From the NCBI GenBank assembly GCA_037043015.1, contig CM073322.1, positions 4,041,601 through 4,105,600 of the forward strand: a DNA stretch of 64,000 bases, written 5' to 3'. The notes under the pieces are model-generated. The model was given only the letters and a program-made list of their open reading frames with translations. It ran no database searches and was not told the DNA's origin. Both the position numbers and the translations under genes were made by a program. The stretch's first letter is position 1. The number at the start of each line of letters is the position of its first letter. Below are positions 48,047 to 60,599 of this stretch, piece by piece. Source of the DNA: Bryum argenteum. Taxonomy: Eukaryota > Streptophyta > Bryopsida > Bryales > Bryaceae.

Positions 48047-51000
48047 CTAGGAGTCATCAGCGGTGTCGATAAGGTCATATTCGTGCGTGATACTAATTGG
48101 AGTGTCCTTGGACACAGGCCTCTCGACAGACCAAAGCTCAAGTGTGACGGATCCAGGGCCCCACTTGACGTGACACAATTCCACTTCTTTGATATCGAAT
48201 CTGTTTACAACTGCTAGGCCAGTCTCTGAATCCAGAAGCCGCCACTCACCTGCAAATTATAACAAGGTTTCAGTGTATCAGAGACGAACAAGGCAGTGAA
48301 AGTAAACAGTGAACAAAAGTGAGATTATGTTTACCATTGGGTCTAGCAGAACCCTCGATAGAGAACTCCCCAAAGTCCATCTTTGGGCGCAACTCGTGTT
48401 TCGAGCCATCGATTGCAGTATACTCGATAAAGGACACCATAGGGTGAACAATCTTGAACATGGGGTGAATACGTAGACGCACAAGCCTCGAGAAACCACC
48501 AGATCCAGCGCCAACTGACCTTGCCTGGATGCTTGAACTGATTCTCACCGTCTTTAGCGAGTCATGAGGAAGTACGATCTCCCGAGCCAGGATCAATCCT
48601 CCGCCAATGTCACCTTCCATACCAATGACTTCGACTCCAGTCATTTGGGATAGTTCACGTCTGGACAATCGAATATTTAGTTCCGGAGCTTGGTCGAATC
48701 AAAACGACTAATGACATAGTTCATATCAATATCCAGTGACAGTGTTATTTTCCAGAAATGAAGCAAAATGATAGAACCAACAAGTGGTAACTTACTTGAC
48801 AACTGTGTATGGTTCATTATATCCAGAAGACCGAAACTCGGTGCCGCTGAACTCCTCATAACCACCACTTTCCATTCTGCCCTCCATCCAATCATACCCT
48901 GACGGCTTGTGAATCATGGACATTATGTGGCCCCCAATCCATGGTACCACCTTCACAAACACATCGCCTTTCTCGAGGTCCTCGGGCATGAGGACAGCAC
49001 CAATTCCCATGATCGGGTGGTGATCTTCAAAAACTTCGTCCAACAAACTCTGCATCCTCTCTGCAACGTTTGTGAACCAGGTGAGTATATGCACTATCCC
49101 GGTTGAGAATCTAATAGAAACTTCCAATGATACACAAAATAGTCGGCTACAAACTCGGACAGACTGAGCCTACCGAGATTGGTGCATTCCTCCTCCTTGT
49201 TTTGGACAATAGATTTGCTGATATCCTCCTCTGCCGGGAGCTGGATTCTCAGCTCCTCCCCATCAATACATCCACCTTCGACCTGCGCAATGAACATGTT
49301 ACGAAATTAACGTAACATTACACAGTATTTGGAACAGGACACCCTGAATAGTACTTGAACAATACCTGAACAATTTCGCCGATCAAAAGCCGCACATGGA
49401 GAGTGCGCTTCGGCCTTGCACGCTTGCCTTCTGAGGACGCAATGCGGACAATCACTTCTCCATCCTTGGTCGCTGAACTTGACACCCTCTCGGCTTCGTA
49501 GTGGGTGAGCAAGTATTCGCCAGTCTGGAAACCAAAACCATCGCCATCATCTTCATACAAGTCTCCTGACGCTCTTCCTGGAATGACAGAGCACAGACTG
49601 TGAGGTAACCGAAGCCGGAGTACAGCAAGAAACACAAAATTACTTTACAATTATGGTTGAATCGGAATTTCAAATTCGTACCTTCCTCATCAAGAGCGAT
49701 CAAGAGTGTAACTGTGTCGGTAGGACTGGTTTCACCAACATGTTGGCAAACTGGGCCGGTAGGGACAATAGCACCGCCCCTCAAAAAGAGCATGGGCAGT
49801 TCCTGTAGTGGTCGACAACACGTTAGTATAAATTTCCAGAGTACTTTAGCCAGGCCCCTCTGCTACACAACGAGGGTGAGAAATCAAAAGTCCAAACTGC
49901 TTTCAGCGTATGAAAGAATCATACCGGATGATCATCGTCGAAGTGAAACCGTTGCCAGATGCCCTTGGGAAAATCGAAATTCTCATTTGCAGTTCGTTTC
50001 TTTGGGGTAGGCCTGCAACAACAGGTGCACAGGTTTAGAATGCTGCACGAACTTAGCATCTCCGAATTTCTGAAAACGTCACACAAGACGAAGCGACATA
50101 TTGCTTATCCCAATATTTTAAATTTAGAAGCTGATAACTTACCAGCATTTGACAAGAACGGAACCTAGAAGGAAGCTATCATCGATCTTGCGAAGCTTGG
50201 CATCTGATGAGTCTGTTCGAACATAACGAATGAGGTTTTAGATCAGTGATTTTAAATCAGAGTTTTGAGCACTACAATCAGCAGTGAATCAGCATAAACA
50301 GGAACCAAATATCATCATAACTGATGTATGTGTAGCAGCACCATACCGGCAAAGAAAACGGGGGTCATCACAGGCACGCCCGTGGTATGCGTCTTGTAAA
50401 AGAGAGTGTAGAAGTGCGGTAACATCCGGTATCGTCTATTCAATGCAAATCGCGAAAGTTCTTCCACCTACAAAGTACATCATGTCACTCATATTCGAGG
50501 AATGTAAACCAGAAACAACGGTACTGAATGCAATATTGATGAATATAAAAGTTCCTATAAAGTGGTTTACATGAAAATACCTCAGGACCAAAAGACCACG
50601 GTTCCTGATCAATCGTTCCTTGTTCAGAATGCCCCCTAGCGAAGGGTAGCATGGCTCCGAGTCCCATCCACCGTGCGAACAGTTTAGGAGTGGAATCCCC
50701 GGCGAATCCACCAATATCTGGACCGGAAAAGGGTTGACCACTCAAGCCCTGTCGAAGAAATCAACAATCAGAAATTTTTCAGTTAGCAGTCGTGCAGCAG
50801 AGCCCAATTTCTGCATTTTGATAAGGAAAAAGACCTAGCGTGCGTATGTAGCAGTCTCGTACGAACCCAGAGCCAGTAAATTGGAAGGGAAGTTGAAACA
50901 TACTAAATTGAGTGCCATGGGGATACTCATGTTGAGATGCTCCCAATTGGCAAGGTTATCGCCAGTCCAAGTTGCTGCATATCTTTGTGCACCAATAAAT

Positions 51001-54000
51001 GCTGCTCTGGTCAACACAAATGGTCGCTTGTCCGGAGTTGCCAACAACATGCCTTCGTATGTTGACCTGGCCTGAAACATACCATACACCTGAATAGACA
51101 AAAAAACCCCAACTGTTAAAGATAGCACAGGCTCACTGGTGACCCATGAGAGCCATTACATTTACTATCCACAAAGAACTGAGAAATCTTACGGACACAG
51201 GGGATACGCGGATCATCACTAAAAAAATATTTGAGGTCTTACATTATGGTAGTGTGAATGGCTCTGGCGACCACCAACTTCCTCGTCGCCTCGGTGAATG
51301 TTCGTCTCCGGCATGGTCTTGGAAACAGTCTGCATAAATTGGGAAATCGGGTAAAGGTGTCAAGAAAAATTAATAGAACAATCACTCGGTAAGCTCAAGA
51401 CTTTCTTTTTGATGCAGAAACCTTCTACCACTGAAGAGAGCTTCTTATCTTGCAGAATAAGTTACAGAGCATGCAAAATTTCGGACCTTGAAAACTGCAG
51501 GCTCGTTCATATCATTCCAGATGCCATCCACACCGATGCCAACAAATTCCTTCACAAGTTTCGACCACCACGCTCGTGTCTTCTTGTTCAAGAAATCAGG
51601 AAACACAACTGGTCCTGGCCAGCATTCACCGATATAAGGCTTCCCGTCAGGAGTCTGGATCCATACATCTTCCTCAGAGCCGGTATCATAAGCTTCATAA
51701 CCTTTCTCAGCATGGATTCCAGGATCCAGCATCCAAATACCCTTGAAGCCTTTGCTGTGCAATTCATCTGATAGTCCTTTTGGGTCTGCAAATGAGGCCT
51801 GCGACCATACAAGGAGAAAACTTCTTAAAGAAATGATATCGATTGGGCGAGAATATAAGTGCAGAATAGATTTATAATGCATAAGCTAGCATACGTCAGC
51901 CAGCTTGGTGAACTACCTTGTTGAACGTAAAACATTTGAAATCTTGCATGTAGTCAATATCCATCCACATAACATCACACGGTATCTTCTTTTCCCTGAA
52001 AGTAGCAGCAACCTGAAGAAAACAAGCTCCAATGTCAAAGCAGAACGAACACGCGTCCATCAAGTAGAAGTGACTTTACATTTTCGCAGGACTGCAAACA
52101 ATAAAAACTTGAAGAAAACTCAGCGCTGTACCTCAGCAACTCTAGCTGCTGTCATATAACTCCATCTACACTGTTGATAACCAAGTGCCCACTTCGGCGG
52201 CATCTGCATGGTACCTGCCACAATCATCTTCATCAGCAACAGCTCGACAAAAATCATTGTGTTGAAAGTTACGCAAATCAGACGTGTCATATGATCGAAG
52301 GTCATCGTACCAATCGCATGGGAAAGTGAAGTCATCAGCGCTTGTGGTGTAGGAAATGGTCCGAACGTAATCACTGGAAATGGAGCTTCTGCCACTAGTT
52401 TAACAATTGATTCTTTCCTCAGATCAATCTGTAGACACATGAGTCCGTCAGTGATCAATGGAGTGACGTAACATACAACCATTCGTTGATATATGCATAC
52501 GATATCAGAGGTCACGAATCATTCAAAGTATACTTACTTCACACCGCCTCGTGGTATCAGCTAGCACTCCAAAAGCTTGTCCGCTCGGAAGAACTGAAAA
52601 CACCCATGGATAAGATTGATACAAGGAAGTCGTGTTCTGGTTGTAGCCCCATGCATCTGTATTCCATGCATAAGTCTGAAATACAACGGCGGATACAGGT
52701 TAACAAAAATTAACAAGATTTACATAGCATACCCATGATTGAAAGAAACCTGCTCCTGTGCGGATGAATGACCAATACAGGCATATAGCAGAAGAAACGA
52801 CGCTCACCCGCTTGCCAGTGCGTTCCACAGACCCACCTACTTCCCCAGTGCCATAAAATGAAGTCCCGGTCGGAAGCTGCAGAAAATTATAAAAAATCGA
52901 GGCATCAAGACAGCATGTACTACTTTTTTAATAACATACATGAATCATGTGCGTACTGATGTTTGCAATTTTACAGCAAGATTATAATTGGAGACCGCCT
53001 TAAGGTGCCAGAAATTATTTGGTACGATAATCTGTCGTAACAGTAGTGATGAATGGATTGTAAGGGGAATAGTAAAATGTGTGCTGCGAATATTCCTAAC
53101 CTTAAAAGTAACAACTTGGTGCAAGCCATCCTTCTCGAATACAGGGACGAACTCAGGATTGTTGCTCTCGAAGGAAGTCGTGTCAATCTCCTGCTCGCGA
53201 AGTTTCGGATCCGAAAAAGACACGGAAGGCGCCGCCTCCTTTCTCGCACTCTCCGACTCGTCGAAGCGATAGACTGATTTCTCGACTATTGGCAACCAGA
53301 CAGGCTTCACTGCAGCGGATGCCATCCTACCGAACGGCGGGTCTGGCGGCCTTGACAGGCCCACTGTAGTGCGTCTATGAAAACTGGAACCTATTCAATG
53401 ATACAAGCGATTGGTCATTATCAACTCAACAGAATTTCAGCTCCCCTTCCGGTACGAAAAGTCTAAACCCTGGTAATGTCGAATGAAAGGAAGTTGATTG
53501 CTAGCCCTCCTTCAAAGCACTGAGCGAAGGCTTGTGATAAACACTGAAACCACCTGTATACAACGAACGTAAAAGTCTCTAAATTGTTTACTTTCACGAG
53601 CACCATTGCCCAAACTATGCAGACTTCACTCAATACTCTCCAACAGATTCCGAAGGGACTGAGAATGTACTTCTTTACTTCCTGAGTAGACAGCTTTATA
53701 GCCTCACCTCTTCGCAAATGAGCTGAAGAGAAATTTCTTTCTTAACCAGCATGAGACCACTGCCAACGACTTATACTCGATCTGTAACGCCAAGATTTAA
53801 TTTCCAAGCTAACTATGTCATCACCAAGGATCAGTAATGTACGCCGAGGCGGAAAGAAACCTACAAGTCAAAGGACCTGATCAACTTCTCATCAAGAGAG
53901 GCTATGGCTCGACACGAATACATCGCTCCAATTCCCGCGCCAAAAAACACACATTCAAAAACAGAATGGAAATGAGCAGAGTAAGCGCGCCAGACGCACC

Positions 54001-54246
54001 TGGATCGGGCGGATCTGCGCTTCCAACAGCAGGTCCAAAGAATCGCAGACGCTGACGGAATTCAAGGCTCTTGGATCGAGCAGCAGCAATGGAAATGGAG
54101 CGCTTCCGGATCCAGCCGGAGCGGAAGAGAGGGAGTGAGGAAGAGGAGGATGAAAACGAGACAATGGTGGGGTATAAATTCAGTGCATCGGTGGCGGAAT
54201 TGCAGGGGGGGAGATGGAGTCGATGCAGCAGAATGGAGTGCAGCAT
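48047..54246 (-). CDS. HGL1: GH31 alpha-glucosidase, heteroglycan glucosidase 1 type, with predicted plastid transit peptide
   Basis: Model of 1,093 aa in 20 exons (minus): 54246-54000, 53363-53101, 52876-52808, 52675-52538, 52428-52311, 52214-52132, 52012-51917, 51798-51487, 51329-51243, 51089-50904, 50748-50581, 50467-50347, 50212-50143, 50012-49925, 49802-49682, 49577-49366, 49282-49174, 49060-48796, 48660-48335, 48249-48047. All are GT-AG, and the total length divides by three. GH31 landmarks: YGTGEV, TWNTDAWGYN, PPKWALGYQQCRWSY, VMWMDIDYM, catalytic nucleophile in IWNDMNEPAVF (D434 here), acid/base in ATWTGDN (D515), SGPDIGGFAG, RGHSEQGTIDQEPWSFG. The C-terminal half follows Arabidopsis HGL1 (VGAGSGGFSRLVRLRIHP, DGSKHE, ELWSVERPVSK). 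The enzyme would hydrolyse alpha-linked glucose from glucans or heteroglycans. Counting from the internal Met at 53325 gives 998 aa, close to HGL1. Exon 1 adds a Ser/Arg-rich, acid-poor leader typical of plastid targeting. Confidence 0.94.
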
Positions 54247-55238
54247 GGCGGACGCGGCAATGTCCTGTTCCTGCCTCTCTGGTGGGTGGCCTGGCTGGGC
54301 CGTTCTTTCCCTGCACACGCTCAGCGCGCTGGGCGCTCCATTCCTTCCCTTCCCAGACGATCAATGGAAGGAGGCTGCAGCAATCACTGCCACACTGCCC
54401 GCCCACTCTCACAACAGTCCCCGTCCCAAGATGCTCGAATCCCCGAATCTTTCCCGCCCCTTAAAATTCTACGATTCTTAATACAAAACGACCGTCGTTC
54501 TCCGTCTCTGGTGCAAGACCCACAAAACCGACCAGTGATCCACGGGCTTGGGGCTCGCACCTTCATACCAGATTGAAGGGCAGAGATATACTGTACCTAA
54601 GACCATGCCACAGTATGCGGTCCGACAGCTCCAGACGAGGTGCCGCCGTCACGATTTTCATCCAAACTTGGAAAGAGCGGCGGACTTTCTAGTTTCATCC
54701 ACTTTAAGCCCCCGTCCTTTCTATAACTAACATGTTCAAAAGAACGCTTTTCTATCCTGTTCCATACAAAAGGCAGGGCTGGCATAGAATCTTAAAGTGA
54801 TGAACCCCTCAGGCTTTTCAAATTGTCGACTGTGTGCTTTGGGTTCAGCACAGAATATATCAATAGATAGTGTTTCATTGGAGTTTGTGAGCATAGTATG
54901 TTTCAGTTTTTGTCTACTCATGATTGGGAGCTTGTTGGAGGAGCATTTGGAAGGTGATATGTTGTTTCTCGAGAAGACACTTATATGGTATATTATGTGA
55001 ATAATGTCTGCGCTCAAGACGGAGTACTTTCATGGTGCTATCCTTGTGGATCCTACACCTCATTGATAAAAGTGAACGTTTACTTCTTAAATTAGTATTT
55101 GCGACCTCCAAAGGCAAAAGTGTTTCATTTTCTTGTATTTCCATGGGAAGTAAGTGAGTGGGTAACTTTTTCCTTCCCATCATTCACTTTGCGCACCATC
55201 AAAAAAAGTAATCCATGTTGAACCTGGTAACAACTTAA
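54247..55238. other. 5' flank of the GH31 gene and intergenic DNA
   Basis: GC is high to about 54,720, consistent with leader and promoter of the minus-strand GH31 gene, and then falls. No other gene was recognised. Overlapping frames on both strands at 54,070-54,580 look like by-products of the high GC. Confidence 0.45.
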
Positions 55239-55600
55239 CCCTTAAACGCCCATGGGGTGTGAAACGGGCAGCCCAAAATTGGATCACGGAATCTTTTGGA
55301 CTTGGGCATCATGAATAGTGCACTTTTTGAACAAGGGCATCATGAATGCACCAATCAATGATGAGCTTGCAACCTCTTACAAGGTTATGTACAACCCCAA
55401 CCTCGCTACCACAATCCTTTCAAAGCACAAAATCACTCATACAAATTGTGATTTGAATTGTAAAATTTCACTTTTTGAATGCATCACAAGAAGGTGACCA
55501 GTTTGACATCAAAATATAAGTGAAAAGTTGAGTACAGTGAGAGCTACAGAGAAGATTCTGTTGGAAGGTGACCCCTCGGGTCACCTTGGGCGTTTAAGGA
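55239..55600. mobile_element. Short TTAA-flanked element, copy D (inverted relative to copy C)
   Basis: TTAA lies at 55235-55238 and 55601-55604. The element starts CCCTTAAACGCCCATGGGGT and ends GGGCGTTTAAGGA. It matches copy C (24470-24800) in reverse orientation along almost its whole length and is 31 bases longer. The surplus is explained by a local duplication around GGGCATCATGAAT. High similarity to a copy 30 kb away suggests fairly recent movement. Confidence 0.82.
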
Positions 55601-55604
55601 TTAA

Positions 55605-57641
55605 CTTTGTGTTGTTTTTGACATTGCATCTGATAATATTTGTAAACATATGTTAAGAAACAATATTGTACATGCTAGAGTAAACCCTTTAGTACAGAAT
55701 GCTTGCAATTGGAAATCTTGACAACATGACATTTGCTTAATATTAGCTCTCATGAGCATTATCATCAATTGTAATCACTACTTCATAACACTCAAATATT
55801 AATTGGCATCTTGATTGGCACAATAAATGACACCTCATCCTATCAATTTCCAATACGGCAGTGTCGGTGGTACCGCAACTTGGCCAAGTCACTCAAGTGT
55901 TGTATTGGCAGACTAGATGAACGTAGTCTAATTTGTAATGGTCAACGAGTCTTAATGAATAAAAATCCATAAAATTGATAAGAAAAGACAAACTCCTTCT
56001 TCTACATACAAAATGAAGATATAGTCATTCTAAATTTCTGGACATGCAGACAGTTTTAGTTTCCAAAATTGAAGCTGAGCATGTCTTGGGAACTACTTGA
56101 GGTTGCTCGAATAATTTTGGGTGGCATGTAAAATCACGATTTTCCACGACGAAAGCAAAATAACCTCTGCTCTAATAAAAAAACATGCGTTTCAAACCGA
56201 CAAATCACAAATGTACCCAAACTTTGCCATGAGCGATGAGCACACATTTGGTCCTTTCTGTTAATTGTACTGTAAGTCATTGAGAGCAGTTGGGGAATGA
56301 CAGCCAGAATCAACCAATCCCAGGACATCCAAGAGGATGGGGACGAATAAGTATCTTGAGTTCGTTTTGCACTTATCACTGCAGAAGCGATAGAGACGAA
56401 GTTGCAGCTGGGACTTTCATCTGCCAGCTATTATTAGCCACGGACTCAAGGGACCGGTCGATCGTAACCTCTTGTCTAAGGGTCTTTTTACACTATGGAC
56501 CAAGAGCCATGATCAAGAAAATTGAAATGATTTGGTCAAGAGCCATGACCATGCTAAATAAAAAATGGGTGTTTAAGTGGCTTGTTCACTCTTGTAGTGT
56601 AAAGTGGATTTGGACCAAGACAAATTTAAGCTCAGTTTTCTAATAAAAATCCTCCCCTAAATCACCAAGAAAAAGAAAGCACTCAGAAGTGGTGTATATT
56701 TATGATATGTTTCACTTGTGTCGTGTGTGTATGCAAAGATTAGAGGGCTGCAATATCACATGAACCCCGAGTTTGAACAAGGATTCTCATTGTTTCAAGG
56801 ATGTGGACGTGCAGCACTCCAAGGTTCTCTTCGTGAAGCACACTAACTTGGTGGGCGACTACAATACAGTACAGCACAAGGGCCACTCTAAAATTCAATG
56901 TGATTCTCAAGCCTCTTCAAGGACAGTTGGTGGGAAGGATAAGCTCAGGTTTTGCATATGATATCATTCACTTCGCATGCCTCTTGAGCAGCTGTCTTTA
57001 AACTCAAGGTGGTTTCTTATCAATAAAATAAAACAAAGGCTTTCCTTGTTGTGAAGTTGCTTGCTCCCAGTGTGACAGGTCTTTAGTCTCTTGTTCAGTA
57101 CATATACAGTACAGGTCTTGACATGATGGGTTTTTGAATGAAGTAGCAATTTCAAATAAAATCACCCTGCAACCATGATACACAGCGAGAGTGTAATCAT
57201 GGTGGATGGTGAGGAGGGGTGATGCTTGTCAATTCGTCAATTGAAGGTCCATGTGAATCCTGTTCAGGATTTTAATGCTACTTTCAAGAGAGTCGTTGTC
57301 TCGTATTGGTTGATCTGTTTCCGTTTGACTAAATTTTTCTTCCAACGAATGATAAAAAGACATTCTTTGTTGGTCAATCCCTACATTGTAGCTCATTTCG
57401 AGCTCTCATAGTAGGATTAGTTATTTCACATTGCAACTTAAATGAATGAAGAATTATCAGGTAGGAGATTAACAATTTCATCATGTCTATTAACTAGCAG
57501 CATTACAATGAATGCTACGCAACTTATTTGGATGAAATATGTTTCAAATTTAAATTGATGTTGAGATTCTTTGCAAATTATTGGTATATATTCTATCTTT
57601 TCCATTCATAAGAGACAACATAGGAAAGGAGAAAATTATTA
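55605..57641. other. Intergenic DNA, possible foldback remnant at 56.5 kb
   Basis: No gene recognised. At about 56,480-56,640 the phrases TTTTTACACTATGGACCAAG and TTGTAGTGTAAAGTGG are partly inverted repeats and recall the TTCACACTATGG family at 43.8-45.9 kb, but the match is weak. A 62-codon frame at 56773-56961 has no recognised domain. Confidence 0.4.
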
Positions 57642-57743
57642 CTCCCTCCGCCCCATTTATATTGTCCAATAGGTTCTCTCAAATCTACATTGCGAGGTAG
57701 ATATGAGAGAACCTACTGGACCATATAAATGGGAGAGAGGGAG
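57642..57743. mobile_element. Stowaway-type MITE
   Basis: The 102-base foldback begins CTCCCTCCGCCCCATTTATA and ends with the imperfect reverse complement, CTCTC..GGGAG. TA flanks both sides. CTCCCTCCGTCCC ends with TA target duplication define plant Stowaway (Tc1/mariner) MITEs. Almost the whole length folds on itself. Confidence 0.9.
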
Positions 57744-57979
57744 TACTACATATGATAGTACATGTATCATGTTGAAAGTATTGTTTCCCAATAAGTTAAT
57801 AAAGAATAGCTCATTCTAAAAATTAAAAAAATCACAAAATGCTAATGGTCCAAGTATTAACATAGTAGTGTCCATCTTGTCGTTGTTTGTAAGATAATTT
57901 GTACAAACAAACACCTGAAGTAAACTTTAACATTTTTCCATGTTCATCTAGTTTCTTTGTCCCTAAAACAAACTCTAGG

Positions 57980-58760
57980 GGAAGAAGATAAGACTAAATT
58001 TTGCCATGCCAATTACGAAAAGACAAGACGCGGTGGCAAGATAAGAGCGAAGCGGCCCCTGTGGCCGTGCTTATCCCCAAACCCTGCTCAATTCTGACCC
58101 TGGCTCTTGCAGCGTCCCAACCTAACCTTCAGGCAATCCATGCCTGGATTCGGCAGCGGCGCGTTGCTCCCGCTTCGAGGTTCTGGATAAGTGGCTGCGC
58201 AAGAGATTCCCTGCTTCTATTCGGTATCGGCCGCGGCGCTTCCTTGACCGATCCGAGCATCGATTTGTTTTATTCGGGAATCGTTCAGTTGCCTTGAGGT
58301 TTGCATATTCCAGCACGAGGTGTCCGCCACTCACACTCACGTCACATCTTGCTTGCGAACTGAAACTTTACGAACCATGCATTTGAGAAGTACAGTACCG
58401 GATCGGTATTGGCAGTATGTACGAGAGTTTCGTGCCTGTAGCAAGTCGTTTATGCTGTCTGGAATCTGCAGCATCGTTACCGTGAGCTTTCGGATACCGG
58501 TCGTGTTGCGCGCAATTTTGAGCTGGACTTGCATCTTCCCGGTCATCTGAAAGGAGTTGTATGGACACTCGTGGCAGCCAAGATACAGATCGAAGTCTGG
58601 CTCATCGACCGCAGTAGGAACCAGGTAATCAAATGCAGCAGAGGTGCATCGATATTCTCCTGTCGAGATCAATCAGTGGAGCTCGGGATACAAACAAGAC
58701 TGATGCTTTTCTATGCGAAAAAATTTACAATTGCAAATATCTACATGCACTAATAGAATG
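57980..58760. other. GC-rich island with unassigned open frames
   Basis: The patch is markedly richer in GC than its surroundings, like an exon-bearing region. The minus strand has a 111-codon open stretch (58337-58672), including GCHECPYNSFQMTG and IRKLTVTMLQIPDSIN, which has exon-like composition but no ATG at its start and no recognised family. Good splice signals linking it to other exons were not found. It may be one exon of an unrecognised gene, or a gene fragment. Confidence 0.3.
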
Positions 58761-59267
58761 AAGTTGACTGAGCTCACACGAGAGTTCATTAGCTTACCGG
58801 TAAAATTACGGAGTGCAATGAGCTTTCTGTTGAAGACTTACAGCGAATCCTCATGAAATGCAAGCGCGTCAAGTTTTAATCTCAATCAGTCAAGTTTGGA
58901 GAGGAAAAGAAAAAATGGTACCTATTTAGATATATCACAAAGTGTCATTATAATGTGTTAAAGTCTCGGTGAGCAAATGCATGTTGAAAGATATTTAAGT
59001 TGTTTGAACTAGCGTTCAACATTGCTCTGAATTTTATTTCCAAGTTTTGAACTCAGAGTATATGAGTTGTTTGGATATTCACAATAGAGATTTATGTATT
59101 TGATGGTAATTTATGTCGGAAGTAACACTAACTTGATAAAATATTGTAGGGAGAATATCCAATAGAGAAGGAGTCTCAAACAACATGTTTTGCTCTTTTT
59201 TTAATTCATCTAATATAATTTATGGTTTCAAAATTGTCCATACGAAGCTCCAAAGCAGAATCTTGTA
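58761..59267. other. AT-rich intergenic DNA
   Basis: Nothing recognised. Confidence 0.5.
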
Positions 59268-59395
59268 AAACGGGCAATATACACATTCTCTATGCCTTGT
59301 ACGATATGAGGTGGAATCTTAGGTGGAATCTTGTAAAACGGGCAGTATACACATTCTCTAACGGGCAATATACACATTCTCTATGCCTTGTCAAG
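59268..59395 (+). repeat. Short local tandem duplication
   Basis: The phrase AACGGGCAATATACACATTC occurs three times (about 59,270, 59,338 and 59,360), with GGTGGAATCTT also doubled. Copies differ by one or two bases, so this is a small recent slippage or duplication event. Confidence 0.75.
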
Positions 59396-59678
59396 ACTAC
59401 AAAATACTTTACAACAACTACTTTACCTATAATAAATAACATTATTACATGTATAATGATATTATAACATGTATGTGACAATGGTAAGTAGCAATATCAT
59501 ATAAACCTACACTAGTTTTTTTATTCAGTACATAATGAGGTGTTTCATTTTTCCGAAGTTTGCCTAATCTTTTAAAAGCTTGTTTGAGGTTATGCTTGTT
59601 TTGCCCATTCGTAATAGAACTTTTCTATGAGAAACTTTGGGCCACATAAAGTCAAGGTAGAGAAGTAAGGAGACCTTA

Positions 59679-60074
59679 GGGCATCACCACCCATCCGAAA
59701 AGGGGGGGGGGGATCATCCTCACAATAAGTTGAGTTGAGTTGGTTTGCAAGCCGAGTGCCCCACCCATGACTTGTATACATGGTGATAAAACAAGGAAAA
59801 AACAAAAGCAAGATGAATTTCATTGGCACCTTGGAAAACAGAGAGGAATATGGAGTTTGTCCTTTGTTTGTCCTTTGTCCTTTAATGATCCTTTTTTGTT
59901 TTGGGGTTGGAGCTCTGCCCCTCAAAATGACCCCAATAAGCAGGCCAACCTCAACTTCTAACCCCAAAACAAGTTGAATTCATCCGTTTTGCAGGATGGG
60001 TGGGGCATTTTTGACGGCCGCCACTCACAATATAAGTTCAGTTCATCCGTTTTTCGGGATGGGTGGGAATGCTC
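59679..60074. mobile_element. Tourist-like MITE with TTA target duplication
   Basis: The left end GGGCATCACCACCCATCC pairs with the right end GGATGGGTGGGAATGCTC. TTA flanks both (59676-59678 and 60075-60077). A second partial terminus (GCAGGATGGGTGGGGCAT, about 59,992) lies inside the right part, so the element either duplicated its end or took a nested insertion. Non-coding, 396 bases. Confidence 0.75.
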
Positions 60075-60289
60075 TTAATAATAATAAGAAGAACTCCAAT
60101 CTCCAATAAGAGATTGGCGTGAATACAGCGTCTGTTCGTAATGTCTTTACCTCAATGGCCACATGACAAAGAGGTAAAAGAACAAAACTACTCACCCCTC
60201 TCGGGAATAGACACTAAACTATACACATAACAGTAACTGAACTAAACTAGGTAACCAAGGTAAGATTATATTATAGTAACCGCGATAGG

Positions 60290-60550
60290 ACCATTTGGAA
60301 TGAGAGTGTTTGGTGGTGTAGTGGGTATGTTAAATGGGATTTTCGTGGGTTTGTAATCACCAAGCCGTGCAGTCCTAGGGTGGTTGAGGTGTGGGACGTT
60401 TTGTAATTGTGCTGGTCCGAGTTCGAACCTTGCCGGGCTCGTTTGAGGAGTACGCATGGCTTGGGACTGTCTGTGACTATATGGCAGGAAAGTAGTATCA
60501 ACCACTCGGCCCCTACCCGAGAAGCTGAGACTGAAGCATTGTGCTGCTAA
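60290..60550 (-). mobile_element. tRNA-derived SINE
   Basis: On the minus strand an A-box-like GGCCGAGTGGTTG (about 60,498-60,512) is followed 65-70 bases later by a B-box-like GGTTCGAACTC (about 60,420-60,431), the internal RNA polymerase III promoter of tRNA-derived SINEs. The wording is nearest to tRNA-Leu/Ser. No cloverleaf closes, so it is not a tRNA gene. It abuts the 3' end of the LINE remnant. Exact ends are uncertain. Confidence 0.65.
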
Positions 60551-60599
60551 CAACAGTGGTTTGCACCACTACCCCCCCCTCCTTTTGTTTTTCTTTATG

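Noticed and set aside
53902-54576. Several long overlapping frames on both strands around the GH31 first exon
   Set aside because: Only the minus-strand frame from 54246 joins in phase to exon 2. The others are shadows of GC-rich sequence.
60418-60515. tRNA gene
   Set aside because: A and B boxes are present, but acceptor stem and anticodon arm do not form. The context beside a LINE indicates a SINE.
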